The notes: generated by a model not told the origin, from the sequence alone. 64,000 bases of DNA from Methanosarcina barkeri str. Wiesmoor (GCF_000969985.1 NZ_CP009526.1:2976001-3040000), one strand, 5' to 3'. Shown: positions 18,690 through 30,105, numbered from the stretch's first letter. Numbers and translations are program-made.

Positions 18690-18753
18690 TTCATCGGTGA
18701 TGCCTTCTTCAGCGGCTTCCTCTTCTTTCAGCCCAATTCCTCCTTAAACAAAA

Positions 18754-18925
18754 TTTTATCAAAAACTTTTTCAAAAAAATTTTATAGAAAACTTTTTCAA
18801 AAAAATTTTTATCAAAAAACTTTTTCAAAAAAGTTTTATCAAAAACTTGTTCAAAAAAAGCTTTACCGAAAACTTTTTCAAAAAAAGTTTTATCAAAAAA
18901 CTTGTTCAAAAAAGTTTTATCAAAA
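18754..18925. repeat. 26-27-bp hairpin-forming tandem repeat, about 7 units
   Basis: The unit is TTTTATCAAAAACTTTTTCA plus AAAAAG, in seven slightly diverged copies filling the spacer between the NrdH-like gene and the reductase gene. Each unit contains an inverted repeat (AACTTTTT-C-AAAAAAGTT), so the transcript could form a row of A/U hairpins. Confidence 0.88.
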
Positions 18926-18945
18926 ATTGTTTCTTTTAGTCTAAT

Positions 18946-19257
18946 TTATCCTTGAAATCCAAGGGCTTCACGGATTTCTTTTTCTTTAAAACCCACGATC
19001 GCTTTTTCCCCATTTATAACAGTTGTCGGGAAAGAAGTTGAAGGATTGAAGTGCCTTACTTCCTCAACAGCCTGGTTTTCTTCTTTTCCTTCAAGCCTAT
19101 CCACGTATATAAAATCGAAGTCCACACCAAGATCGGTAAGCAGTTTTTTGGTCCTTTTACACCATACACAGGTGCTAAGCCCATACATTACAACCTTACC
19201 CCTATCAATTCCAGAAATGTGATCTCCTTTTTCTTTATTCAGAGTAGATACATCCAT
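18946..19257 (-). CDS. NrdH/glutaredoxin-like redoxin
   Basis: This encodes 103 residues. After a ~20-residue N-terminal extension comes a thioredoxin fold: VVMYGLSTCVWCKRTKKLL with the CxxC active site, FIYVDRL, then the cis-Pro region SFPTTVINGEKAIVGF. The dithiol site and small size fit NrdH-type redoxins or glutaredoxin-family proteins that use a reductase rather than glutathione. The downstream ferredoxin:disulfide reductase is the likely electron donor and ribonucleotide reductase a likely acceptor; the latter is inferred from M. barkeri knowledge. Confidence 0.85.
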   Translation of the reverse strand: MDVSTLNKEKGDHISGIDRGKVVMYGLSTCVWCKRTKKLLTDLGVDFDFIYVDRLEGKEENQAVEEVRHFNPSTSFPTTVINGEKAIVGFKEKEIREALGFQG

Positions 19258-19651
19258 TCTTTTAACCTCCGGGCCACGATAAAGTTATAGTAATATGCCT
19301 ATGAGTACTTTACATTGAAAGCGCATTTTATCTGGAGTCTGCCAGCAGATTGAAGCCCTGGCAGACTGCAAATATTATAAATTGCTTATGAGAAAATATG
19401 GACTAAAGTATATAAATTTAGACATAGCAATAAAGAAGGCCAGCAAATAATCAGATAAAAAATTTGAAGAATTTCATGTGTTTTTCCTAGCGTTCAACAC
19501 AGTTCCAGCAAAAAGATTTAAAATAACATAGAGTTAAAGGTGACTGAGGAACTCTGTTTTTTATTGAAAAGCATTGACCATTATTCTAGACTTTAATCAA
19601 AAAAGAAGAATAAGGGTATAGAGTAAAATGTCGAATAAGAAAGAGCAACCT
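19258..19651. other. Spacer upstream of the redoxin gene
   Basis: This holds the probable promoter of the redoxin gene on the minus strand, but no gene that I can recognise. A TATA-like motif (AAAGTATATAAAT) on the plus strand near 19403-19416 drives nothing obvious. Confidence 0.4.
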
Positions 19652-19653
19652 AC

Positions 19654-19885
19654 ATTCCGCAGTATTTTTTTGAAAATCAATATTTTTCTTGATAGCGTTT
19701 TTTGAACAAGTGCAAATAATTTGGATTTTTAGTGGTATTTGGTGAAAATTGAATGATATCGTTTTTTGCCTCTAAATACGCCACATAGTTGCTTTTACCT
19801 ATTACATAAAGGTCCAATAAATCCACGTTTGATTGAAAATCGATAGCAGTAAAAATATGAATTTACGAAAATTTACTGCGGAAAG
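19654..19885. mobile_element. MITE-like segment with TTCCGCAGTA ends
   Basis: This ~230-base A+T-rich segment is bounded by inverted TTCCGCAGTA ends: attccgcagtatttttttgaaaatc at the left, and gaaaatttactgcggaa at the right. The right end directly abuts the 3' end of the decayed group II intron. It may be a non-autonomous element, or the remaining half of an element into which the intron inserted. Confidence 0.45.
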
Positions 19886-19916
19886 TGGGAGCAACTACTC
19901 GCTCTCCCTCTTTTAA

Positions 19917-19950
19917 GAACCGGGCGTGCACTTTTCAATACATCCGGCTC
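19917..19950 (-). ncRNA. Group II intron domain V
   Basis: This 34-nt element on the minus strand begins GAGCCGGATG and ends CGCCCGGTTC. It has the AGC catalytic triad at positions 2-4, a GAAA-type loop (TTGAAAAG) and a bulge before the closing strand. These are the diagnostic features of domain V. Confidence 0.85.
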
Positions 19951-20157
19951 AAGCGTTCTAAAACCTTTTCTGTATCAGACAGCAGTTTTCTTTCAAATGG
20001 AATGACCTTTCCGGAAATTTAATTTATTTTGACGTTCATGGAAGTAGTTAGAGTCAAGAAACGGATTCATCTGTAATTTTAAATAGGGTCCTTCCAAATC
20101 AGTACTAAAACTAAGGGCATACAATGCTTATTTTAGATGATAGGTATGCATTTAGAG

Positions 20158-20423
20158 TTTCCCCAATTAAGGTACACTCTAAAAATCAATTTTTTAGATA
20201 AACAATTTATAATACTCTTTTAAATCAAGAAAAAATTGAAATAAATACTTTATTCTTTTACAATTTATATTTATTTATAAATAAGGCATCTGATGTCATT
20301 TTCATCCATACAAAATTCAATGTTAAAAGTAAGGAAAAATCAACGTTTAATTTACCAATTAAAGTACTTAAGTAATTTAAACAGCAAATAGATCATTTAA
20401 TGAATGTACCTTAACTGGGGGAA
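20158..20423. mobile_element. MITE inside the group II intron
   Basis: The left end is TTTCCCCAATTAAGGTACA. The right end (tgtaccttaactgggggaa) is its inverted copy with two differences. The 266-base A+T-rich interior has no gene. It splits the region between the maturase remnant and domain V, so it inserted after the intron arrived. Confidence 0.7.
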
Positions 20424-20469
20424 GGCTGACACTACATTATATTTGGCAAATAAGGTTTAATATTCCTTA

Positions 20470-20990
20470 AAAAACTAATCATTTTTCAAGGGGTCTAAAT
20501 TTTAAAGGAATATGCCTACAGATTCTGGTTTTGGATAAAAGCAACAGACTGTTTCTTTCTGTTCTGAAGTTCCATCTTCGTGTAGCATTTCGCTTCCAAT
20601 ATTTGTTGATAATCCAATTTTTGGATTTATTTGGATGTCTTCTTTTAGCCCACCTCTATAGCATTTCCCAGATTCGATGGTCAAGTGTCTGGAATGTTTC
20701 AGAAGAAACCACTGAACTGTGGTAGTTAGTCCAACCTCTAATTATGGGATTTAGTTTAGAAATTAAATTTTCTTGAGAACATGCCATTCCTTTCCTTAAG
20801 GTTTGACTGATTGTTTCAGTGAATCTTTCAATTGACTTCTTGGAAAGCTTGGTCAGAAGCTTGTCTTTATACTTGCGGAAATTCCAGCCGAGAAAGTCGA
20901 CGCCTTCATTATAGAGACTGCATAGCTCTGTAATACATTGTGGGGATACCTAAGGGACGTTTCTTCTTACCAGGTTTATAGGGTTTACCA
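20470..20990 (-). pseudogene. Group II intron reverse transcriptase/maturase remnant
   Basis: The minus strand reads KPYKPGKKKRPLGIPT (the N-terminal RT region) at about 20942-20985. After a large deletion it gives EGVDFLGWNFRKYKDKLL and then KSIERFTETISQTLRKG, LNPIIRGWTNYHSSVVS, LDHRIWEML, a TAG stop, RWAKRRHPNKSKNWIINKYW. These are maturase (domain X) motifs. The core catalytic RT motifs, including YADD, are gone. Confidence 0.85.
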
Positions 20991-21323
20991 AGTTCCGTGT
21001 CACAAATAATGCAAATGCTTTAGAAGCCATCTATAGACCGGAAAGCGTTTGTCTATTTTCTACGACATCTGTAACACCATTACAGCCTGCTTTCATACCG
21101 TTTGGTTCAAGCGTATGGTTCAAGCGTATCAGTCTAATTTCGCTTGCCAAATTTTACGACCCGTACAATGGTTCAACATATGTTTCTTCATGGCATTTTT
21201 ACCCAAGCAGATGATCCAAATTAGACTTTCAGGCTTCTCCACATTGTCTTACGAGCTTAGCACAACTGCATTGTATCTGAGTACCTGGTATAAAATTATT
21301 GAATGAATCAAAAAGTAAAGTAT

Positions 21324-21602
21324 TCAGATGTGCCCAAAAACTATACCTTCTTCGCATGTACTACCACAATTTGAGCATTTATATCTCTCAATACAGATTT
21401 CTCCAAGACCTTGTTTGGTGTATGAATTATAGCCATTATGAACCATACGAGTATTACAAATAGGACAAGCTGGAGGAGTTTTTCTACGAAAAACTCCGCT
21501 TACAGTATATTCATAATCATTGTCAAAACTATCAAAAAGGTCTAAGAGAATAGGGTGTTCCGAAAAGTTATTAAGATTAAGATTAAGATTTATAGTTACC
21601 AT
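21324..21602 (-). pseudogene. N-terminal fragment of a zinc-ribbon transposase
   Basis: This 92-residue fragment has [17 protein letters not shown]...YKCSNCG, the four-Cys zinc ribbon that begins many archaeal transposases. It stops at GIVFGHI, and no catalytic domain follows. The group II intron begins about 60 bases downstream on the same strand, so the intron probably inserted in or beside this element. Confidence 0.6.
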
Positions 21603-21846
21603 TGTTGTGCCGTAACATCATTACAGAATTACAGAATTACAAATTTATGCAGTGATGTTACACTTACTTTTATCACTAGATTTTGGAACTGAGTCTTACA
21701 AAGCTAACATGCAAAGCTAACTCACAAAAACTAATATCCAGAGTCGAAAAAATAATTTTTCTTTTCAAAACGATTGCAGTGTTATGGACAAAAGAATTTG
21801 GATTTTGAATCCTCCGATTCTTCAAAATTAACTGAACTTTCCTGAA

Positions 21847-24968
<3,122 letters not shown>

Positions 24969-25091
24969 TTATCTCCAGCATTATCTCCAGCCCAAATTTC
25001 TTTGCTACCCGCCAGGCTATTTCTCAGAGTTTTTTTATTCGTCCTTATTCATCCTTATTCGTCTTTATCGACTTATCTGAATCTTTGGAAA

Positions 25092-25163
25092 AGTCAGGAG
25101 TGAGAATCGAACTCACATAATTCCGGGTTGCAGCCGGAAGCATCACCACTCTGCCATCCTGAC
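25092..25163 (-). tRNA. tRNA-Cys (GCA)
   Basis: Cloverleaf: acceptor stem GTCAGGA/TCCTGAC with U73, D arm, anticodon stem CCGGC-TGCAACC-CGG with anticodon GCA, and T arm GTGAG-TTCGATT-CTCAC. CCA is not encoded. It lies in a sulfur-metabolism block and its promoter carries operator-like palindromes. Confidence 0.95.
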
Positions 25164-25185
25164 GCTTATTCTCTTTTTGCATGTA

Positions 25186-25251
25186 TTCACAATCTTCTTG
25201 TATATGTTCACATGCGTGAATATCTTCACAATCGTGAACCTATTATAAATA
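25186..25251 (-). promoter_or_regulatory. tRNA-Cys promoter with two TTCAC-N4-GTGAA operators
   Basis: On the minus strand a TATA-like box (TATTTATAATAG, plus-strand 25240-25251) is followed by the palindromes TTCACGATTGTGAA (25225-25238) and TTCACGCATGTGAA (25207-25220), then a half-site GTGAA near 25186. The expected transcription start, about 25 bases beyond the TATA box, falls between or on the palindromes. This fits repression by a dimeric regulator. Confidence 0.6.
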
Positions 25252-25460
25252 ACTACCTACTAAATAATAAATATTAACACAGACAATTATTTATAATAAT
25301 AAAAGAAAGTATAAATAATTATTGCTAATTATCTGCAAACACAAATTTGAGAGTTCCGGAAAACCTTTTATAAAAACCATTTTCTTGAAAAGTTAAGAAA
25401 AAAGAGCCTGAAGCCGTTACCTTTCTCCGTTCTCCTTTCTCCTTCTGCTCTTTCCATACA

Positions 25461-25973
25461 TCAAGATCCGCTAATCTCAAGCATCCTGTCCAGGACTTTT
25501 CTGGTTTTAACCTTTATATTTTCCGGGACATGAATCTCACATCCTAAATTCTGCAAGCTGTTCAGAATAGCCTTGAGAGTTATTTTCTTTATATTGTAGC
25601 AAAAAGCCTTCTCTGAAGCAGGATAGAACTTCTTATCCGGGTATTTCCTTTTCAGGCTTCGAACAATTTCACTTTCGGTTCCTATTATAAATTCCGTGGA
25701 GTCTGAACTTCCCACTTCCTTTACAATTCCTGAAGTGCTTAGAACCCGGTCTGCAAAGTTCAGGACTTTGGTTCTGCATTCGGGATGTGCAAGAAATTCA
25801 GTATCAGGATACAGCTTTTTAAATTTCTGTATATTTTCCTCTCTGATGTTATCATGAACATGGCAAAATCCGGGCCAGAGATGTATCTTTTTATCAGTAT
25901 GAAGTGATACGAAAGCTCCCAGATTTTTGTCCAGAATAAATATAATCTCCCTGCCTTCAACTGAATTTACCAC
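25461..25973 (-). pseudogene. nadA: N-terminally truncated quinolinate synthase
   Basis: This encodes 170 residues matching the C-terminal half to two-thirds of NadA: IIFILDKNLGAFV, WPGFCHVHDNI, FLAHPECRTKVLNFADRVLSTSG, STEFIIGTESEIV, KKFYPAS, KITLKAIL and VLDRML. NadA makes quinolinate for NAD and needs three Cys for its [4Fe-4S] cluster. The HPEC and FCYN cysteines are present, but the N-terminal domain with the first is missing, and no matching sequence precedes the GTG start. It follows iscU on the same strand. Loss of function is likely, so another NadA or NAD route would be needed elsewhere. Confidence 0.8.
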
Positions 25974-26031
25974 GTTTATTACGTTTGACGATGTGCATCA
26001 GATATCGGATTCGGCTTTTACGGCCTCCGTC

Positions 26032-26421
26032 TTATTCTGTCCACGGCTCAAGTCCTTTTTTCTTTAGATAATCGTTAATTGCTTCATGGATCGCCTCTTC
26101 TGCAAGCATTGAACAGTGCATTTTTATTGGGGGAAGTCCATCAAGGGCTTCTGCAACGGCTTTGTTTGAAAGTTTCCAGGCTTCTTCAAGGGTTTTTCCT
26201 TTAATCATTTCGGTTGCCATACTGCTTGATGCGATTGCAGCTCCGCATCCGAAGGTCTGGAACTTCACGTCCGCAATCCGATTATCCTCAACCTTGAGGT
26301 AGATTTTCATTATATCTCCGCACTTCGCATTCCCAACTTCTCCTACACCATCACTGTTCTCAATGCTTCCCATGTTTCTTGGATTTGAAAAGTGGTCCAT
26401 TACTTTAAGGCTGTAATCCAT
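26032..26421 (-). CDS. iscU: Fe-S cluster scaffold protein IscU
   Basis: This encodes 129 residues from the ATG at 26421, chosen because GGAGG lies 7 bases upstream; the frame is open nine codons further. MDYSLKVMDHFSNPRNMG is the canonical IscU N terminus, and the three cluster ligands are in GNAKCGD, FGCGAAIASSS and MHCSMLAEEAI. It assembles Fe-S clusters from sulfur delivered by IscS, whose gene lies ~115 bases upstream on the same strand. The bacterial LPPVK chaperone motif is LPPIK here. Confidence 0.95.
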   Translation of the reverse strand: MDYSLKVMDHFSNPRNMGSIENSDGVGEVGNAKCGDIMKIYLKVEDNRIADVKFQTFGCGAAIASSSMATEMIKGKTLEEAWKLSNKAVAEALDGLPPIKMHCSMLAEEAIHEAINDYLKKKGLEPWTE

Positions 26422-26536
26422 GATCTGTCCTCCAATATTGCTTTTCAATCACGTTCTCTCAGTTTTCGTTTACTCAAAAATATTCAAAATTTTTTAAAAC
26501 GACTTCAGTTTATTCAATATCGTAAACAGTTGTCTC

Positions 26537-27721
26537 TTAAATAGTCCTGTACTCTTTTGGGGTAAGTGGAGACATGTTTCTTAGCTTCTGCACGATCTCA
26601 GGCAGAACCTCAAGTACTCTGTCCACGTCTTTTTTGGAATTCGTCCTTCCAAGACTAAGTCTGAGTGAACCGTGAACAATTTCGTGAGGGACTCCACAGG
26701 CTGTAAGCACATGTGAGGGTTCAAGAGAAGAAGAGTTACATGCGCTTCCGGTAGATGCAAAAATTCCATTCGCATTCAATAGCAACAAAAGAGATTCGCC
26801 CTCTATGTATTCAAATGTGACATTTACATTATTTGCGAGCCTCTGTGTAGGATGCCCATTGAGGTGAGTTTTCGGGATTTTCAGAAGACCTCTAATAAAG
26901 TGTTCTCTCAGCTCGAGCAGGTTTTTATTTGATTCTTCGATTTTGGCTGTTGCAAGCTCTATAGCTTTTCCAAGGCCCACAATAGCAGGGACATTTTCGG
27001 TTCCAGCCCTTCGCTTTCTTTCCTGAGCTCCACCGTGCAGAAGGGTATCTATTTTTGTCCCTTTTCGGATGTAGAGGGCTCCACAGCCCTTTGGGCCTTC
27101 GAATTTATGCCCTGAAAGGGAAAGAAGGTCAATATTCATTTTTTTGACATCGATAGGAATATGGCCTATTGCCTGCACTGCGTCCGTATGGAAATATATC
27201 CGGTTCTCTTTAGTGATTTTTCCGATTTCTTCTACAGGCTGGATTGTTCCTATTTCGTTGTTTGCAAGCATTATGGAAATAAGGATGGTGTCATCTCGAA
27301 TCGCTTTCTTCACTTCCTCAGGAGAAACCATTCCGTATTTGTCAACAGGCAGGTATGTTACCTCAAAGCCCTGCCCTTCCAGCCAGGCACAGGTATGAAG
27401 GACTGCGTGGTGTTCTATAGAAGAGGTGATTATGTGTTTTCCTTTATTCCGGTTTGCAAAGGCAATTCCCTTAATTGCCCAGTTATCGGATTCCGTGCCT
27501 CCGGATGTAAAATAGATCTCGTTTTCTTCAGCCCCGAGAGCATTGGCAACCTTTACTCTTGCTTTGTCTATTGCATGTTTTGAGATTTTCCCGATTTCAT
27601 AGATAGAAGAAGGGTTTCCGAAATTCTCGGTCATGTAGGGAAGCATCTCTTCGACAACTTCTTTTCTTATAGGCGTTGTAGCAGAGTTGTCCATGTAAAT
27701 GGTCTTGTCTTCAATGGTCAC
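26537..27721 (-). CDS. iscS: Cysteine desulfurase IscS
   Basis: This encodes about 394 residues. PLP-dependent release of sulfur from cysteine is shown by MDNSATTPIR, TSSIEHHAVLHTC, the PLP lysine in SLSGHKFEGPKGCGALY and the mobile catalytic Cys loop STGSACNSSSLEPSHVL. An ATG at 27751 is in frame but lies only ~12 bases after the TATA box, upstream of the expected transcription start. I therefore prefer the GTG at 27721 (preceded by AAGGTG) or the ATG at 27694. It heads the iscS-iscU-nadA' unit and is divergent from a Cys-rich HTH regulator. Confidence 0.94.
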   Translation of the reverse strand: MTIEDKTIYMDNSATTPIRKEVVEEMLPYMTENFGNPSSIYEIGKISKHAIDKARVKVANALGAEENEIYFTSGGTESDNWAIKGIAFANRNKGKHIITSSIEHHAVLHTCAWLEGQGFEVTYLPVDKYGMVSPEEVKKAIRDDTILISIMLANNEIGTIQPVEEIGKITKENRIYFHTDAVQAIGHIPIDVKKMNIDLLSLSGHKFEGPKGCGALYIRKGTKIDTLLHGGAQERKRRAGTENVPAIVGLGKAIELATAKIEESNKNLLELREHFIRGLLKIPKTHLNGHPTQRLANNVNVTFEYIEGESLLLLLNANGIFASTGSACNSSSLEPSHVLTACGVPHEIVHGSLRLSLGRTNSKKDVDRVLEVLPEIVQKLRNMSPLTPKEYRTI

Positions 27722-27730
27722 ACTTGCACC

Positions 27731-27771
27731 TTCACAATTGTGAATATACATAACAATTGTGACTATATAAG
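27731..27771 (-). promoter_or_regulatory. iscS promoter with TTCACAATTGTGAA operator
   Basis: On the minus strand a TATA box CTTATATAG (27763-27771) is followed by TCACAATTGTTA (27751-27762) and the perfect palindrome TTCACAATTGTGAA (27731-27744). The second site covers the expected transcription start. The geometry and sequence match the tRNA-Cys promoter. Confidence 0.65.
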
Positions 27772-28009
27772 TTTTATCGTAAAATTTTGCGGAAAAACTT
27801 AGAGATATGCAGGAGAAATCCCGAAATATTTTAGAAATTTTGTAAATTGTTAAAAATCAAGCCGTTTTCTTGTAAGTATCATTCTTGCTGAGACATTTTT
27901 GCTGAGACCGGCAGGGAATCTTATTATTATTTTTGTTACTGAAAATAATATATATGTACATAGGATATATTCTTTCTCAAGTGTAAAATCTCAAAAAGTG
28001 ATGGTAATT

Positions 28010-28414
28010 ATGGAAACTCCGTGTCAGAAGATTGTGTGGGATCTGGTTCCCGCAATAAGGGCCAGTCTTGCAATCGAACTTGTAAAAAAAGGACAGTCGC
28101 AGGCAGCGTCGGCAAAGTTGCTGGGGATTGCACCGTCGGCAGTTTCTCAGTACATTTCGGGAAAAAGAGGCTACAGAATTGAGTTTCAGGGCGAGACGAA
28201 AGAATTGATCGAAAAGCTTGCTCAGGATCTGATCGACAACAAAGTCAGCGACTTTGTAGCAAGAATCTGTGAGATCTGTGTAAGTGCCAGAGGAATTGAG
28301 AATAAGTGCAATAGTGAATGTGCCAAGGAAGAGCAAGCCAATTATAAAACGGAAGATAAAACGGAAGATAAAGCGGAAGATAAAGCGGAAGATAATAAAA
28401 AATCTGAAGCATAA
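28010..28414 (+). CDS. HTH regulator with C-terminal Cys cluster
   Basis: This encodes 134 residues from the ATG at 28010 (alternatives at 28001 and 27899 are in frame). Residues ~29-52 (QSQAASAKLLGIAPSAVSQY) form an XRE/Cro-type helix-turn-helix. Cysteines at about 5, 87, 90, 100 and 104 (ICEIC...KCNSEC) could bind an Fe-S cluster or sense thiols; this is inference. The tail is a TEDK/AEDK repeat from a 12-base minisatellite. Divergence from iscS, and the palindromes around it, make it the best candidate regulator for the TTCAC-N4-GTGAA sites. Confidence 0.8.
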   Translation: METPCQKIVWDLVPAIRASLAIELVKKGQSQAASAKLLGIAPSAVSQYISGKRGYRIEFQGETKELIEKLAQDLIDNKVSDFVARICEICVSARGIENKCNSECAKEEQANYKTEDKTEDKAEDKAEDNKKSEA

Positions 28415-28620
28415 AGCAGGATTTTATCAATCCATTTACTGCTTTCATAGCTCTATTATTGTTTTTAGTCCTTCTACTATTTTCAGTCTTTTTACTGCTT
28501 TTCCAATTGCCTTAATGTTTTACCAGTTCTTCATTATTTTACCAGTTCTTCATTGTTTTTACATCCTGCTGACCGACTCTTTTTTTTTAGTAAGTATTGG
28601 TTTTCAGTAAAGGAACTTCT
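28415..28620. other. T-rich spacer with TTTTACCAGTTCTTCATT duplication
   Basis: This 3' spacer after the HTH gene is very T-rich on the plus strand and holds a direct duplication of an ~18-base unit near 28513-28560. Poly-T runs could terminate transcription. I see no gene. Confidence 0.5.
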
Positions 28621-28624
28621 CGAT

Positions 28625-28678
28625 AACTATATTTAACATGAGATTAATTAACATGAAATTAATTCACAATTGTGAATT
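28625..28678 (+). promoter_or_regulatory. TATA box and perfect AATTCACAATTGTGAATT palindrome upstream of cysK
   Basis: A TATA-like box (AACTATATTTAAC, about 28625-28637) is followed, about 25-35 bases on, by the 18-base perfect palindrome AATTCACAATTGTGAATT (28661-28678). The core is identical to the iscS operator. A transcript from here would give cysK a ~290-base leader. A second TATA-like stretch near 28885-28900 could also serve cysK. Confidence 0.55.
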
Positions 28679-28954
28679 TCCTGCGAATTGTCTGTATGTT
28701 GCCGTATCTTGCTGTATATTGCATCACTGCTGGCTGCTCAAAATAATCTCAGGCTGATTGAAAAGGCATCCGATAAACTGTAATGAGGCCTGAAAAAAGC
28801 CTGAAAAAGGTTTGAGTGTAAAAACATACATGATTGGCAGCTCATAATATAACCGAATTAATATGATTTAATTAATATATTCCAATTAATATATTATAAT
28901 CAAATTAAAATATGTGGAACTTGAAAAAAGTAAGTTGCAGGAGACGGTAAAAGT
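28679..28954 (+). promoter_or_regulatory. cysK leader region
   Basis: This holds a 16-codon frame (28696-28746, MLPYLAVYCITAGCSK) with two Cys codons. An AGGC-CTGAAAAAA-GCCT hairpin follows near 28785-28803, then AT-rich DNA with TATA-like motifs (28860-28900). A Cys-responsive leader is possible but speculative. Confidence 0.3.
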
Positions 28955-29881
28955 ATGGGGCGAATATATTCCGACATAACCTGGACAATTGGTAATACGC
29001 CTCTTGTCAGGTTAAACCGCATAACAGAAGGTCTACATGCGGATGTGTTAGCTAAAGTAGAGTCCTTTAATCCTATGGGAAGTGTGAAGGACAGAATAGG
29101 GCTGGCGATGATTGAAAAAGCCGAACTTGAAGGGAAAATCAAAAAGGGTACCACTGTTATTGAAGCCACCAGCGGCAACACCGGCATCGGACTCGCCTGC
29201 GTCTGCGCTGCCCGTGGCTATAAGCTCATACTGGTTATGCCTGAAACAATGACGGTAGAACGAAGAAAACTCCTGAAAGCCCTGGGAGCAGAGCTGGTTC
29301 TGACCCCAGGAACGGAAGGAATGAAAGGAGCAGTTAATAAAGCCGAGCAGATGGCTGCTGACGATCCTTCGCTTTACTTCATAGCCCAGCAATTCCAGAA
29401 TCCTGCAAATCCAGAAATTCACAGACGTACAACGGCTGAAGAAATCTGGAGAGATACTGATGGCAAAGCAGATGTCATTGTAGCAGGCGTGGGAACAGGC
29501 GGAACTATCACAGGCGTTGCCAGCGTCCTCAAAAAACGGAAACCTGCTTTTAAGGCTATTGCAGTCGAACCTGCCGAATCTCCTGTGCTCAGCGGCGGAA
29601 GCCCTGGACCACATAAAATCCAGGGTATTGGTGCAGGTTTTATTCCTGATGTACTCCAGCTTGACCTTGTTGATGAAGTGATCAGAGTAACCGGAGACAA
29701 CGCCGCTGCCATGTCCCGGCGCCTGGCAAAGGAAGAAGGCATCCTTGCAGGCATATCTTCAGGCGCTGCTACCTATGCTGCACTGCAGGTCGCAGCCAGG
29801 GAAGAAATGAACGGAAAGACGATTGTTGTGATCTTGCCAGATACGGGAGAACGTTATCTGAGCACTGATCTCTTTGACTGA
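28955..29881 (+). CDS. cysK: Cysteine synthase (O-acetylserine sulfhydrylase)
   Basis: This encodes 308 residues, a PLP fold-type II enzyme making cysteine from O-acetylserine and sulfide. It shows [12 protein letters not shown], the PLP lysine in [35 protein letters not shown] and [11 protein letters not shown]. Length and motifs are those of bacterial CysK. An adjacent cysK-cysE pair of probable bacterial origin is known from M. barkeri. A GGAGAC ribosome site lies about 12 bases before the ATG. The LFD-stop end seeds a tandem repeat that runs to cysE. Confidence 0.95.
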   Translation: MGRIYSDITWTIGNTPLVRLNRITEGLHADVLAKVESFNPMGSVKDRIGLAMIEKAELEGKIKKGTTVIEATSGNTGIGLACVCAARGYKLILVMPETMTVERRKLLKALGAELVLTPGTEGMKGAVNKAEQMAADDPSLYFIAQQFQNPANPEIHRRTTAEEIWRDTDGKADVIVAGVGTGGTITGVASVLKKRKPAFKAIAVEPAESPVLSGGSPGPHKIQGIGAGFIPDVLQLDLVDEVIRVTGDNAAAMSRRLAKEEGILAGISSGAATYAALQVAAREEMNGKTIVVILPDTGERYLSTDLFD

Positions 29882-30105
29882 TTTGTCAGCAACTTTTGAC
29901 CAATTTATCAGCAAATGTTTGACCGATTTATCAGCAACAGTTTGACTGATTTACCGGCAAATGTTTGACCGATTTATCAGCAACTTTTGACTGGTTTACC
30001 GGCAACAGTTTGACTGATTTACCGGCAAATGTTTGACCGATTTATCAGTAACGGTTGACTGATTTCTCAGCAATTGTTTGACTGATTCGTCTGAGGCTGG
30101 CTGAC
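29873..30105 (+). repeat. About 24-bp tandem repeat containing the cysK stop
   Basis: Nine or so diverged copies of TTTGACYGATTTAYCRGCAA plus 2-4 bases fill the cysK-cysE gap. The first copy is the last two codons and stop of cysK (TTTGACTGA), so the repeat appears to have grown from the gene end and gives many redundant in-frame stops. Confidence 0.88.

Larger units (their letters stand above)
19885..21263 (-). mobile_element. Decayed group II intron (minus strand)
   Basis: The proposed 5' end is at 21263, with GTGCTAAGC where group II introns begin GUGYG. The RNA-type domain I region follows, then an internally deleted reverse transcriptase/maturase, domain V at 19917-19950 and a domain VI-like hairpin (GGGAG...CTCCC). 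The 3' end reads AC at about 19885. At about 1.4 kb, including an inserted ~266-base MITE, it is much shorter than an intact intron and cannot encode a working maturase. The 5' boundary is less certain than the 3' boundary. Confidence 0.7.

Noticed and set aside
18633-18944. Plus-strand frame covering the hairpin repeats
   Set aside because: It overlaps the disulfide reductase N terminus and repeat DNA, and its protein is only a repeat translation.
20668-20672. In-frame TAG in the maturase remnant considered as a pyrrolysine codon
   Set aside because: Methanosarcina can read TAG as pyrrolysine, but this gene has lost its catalytic core and the stop is most simply decay.
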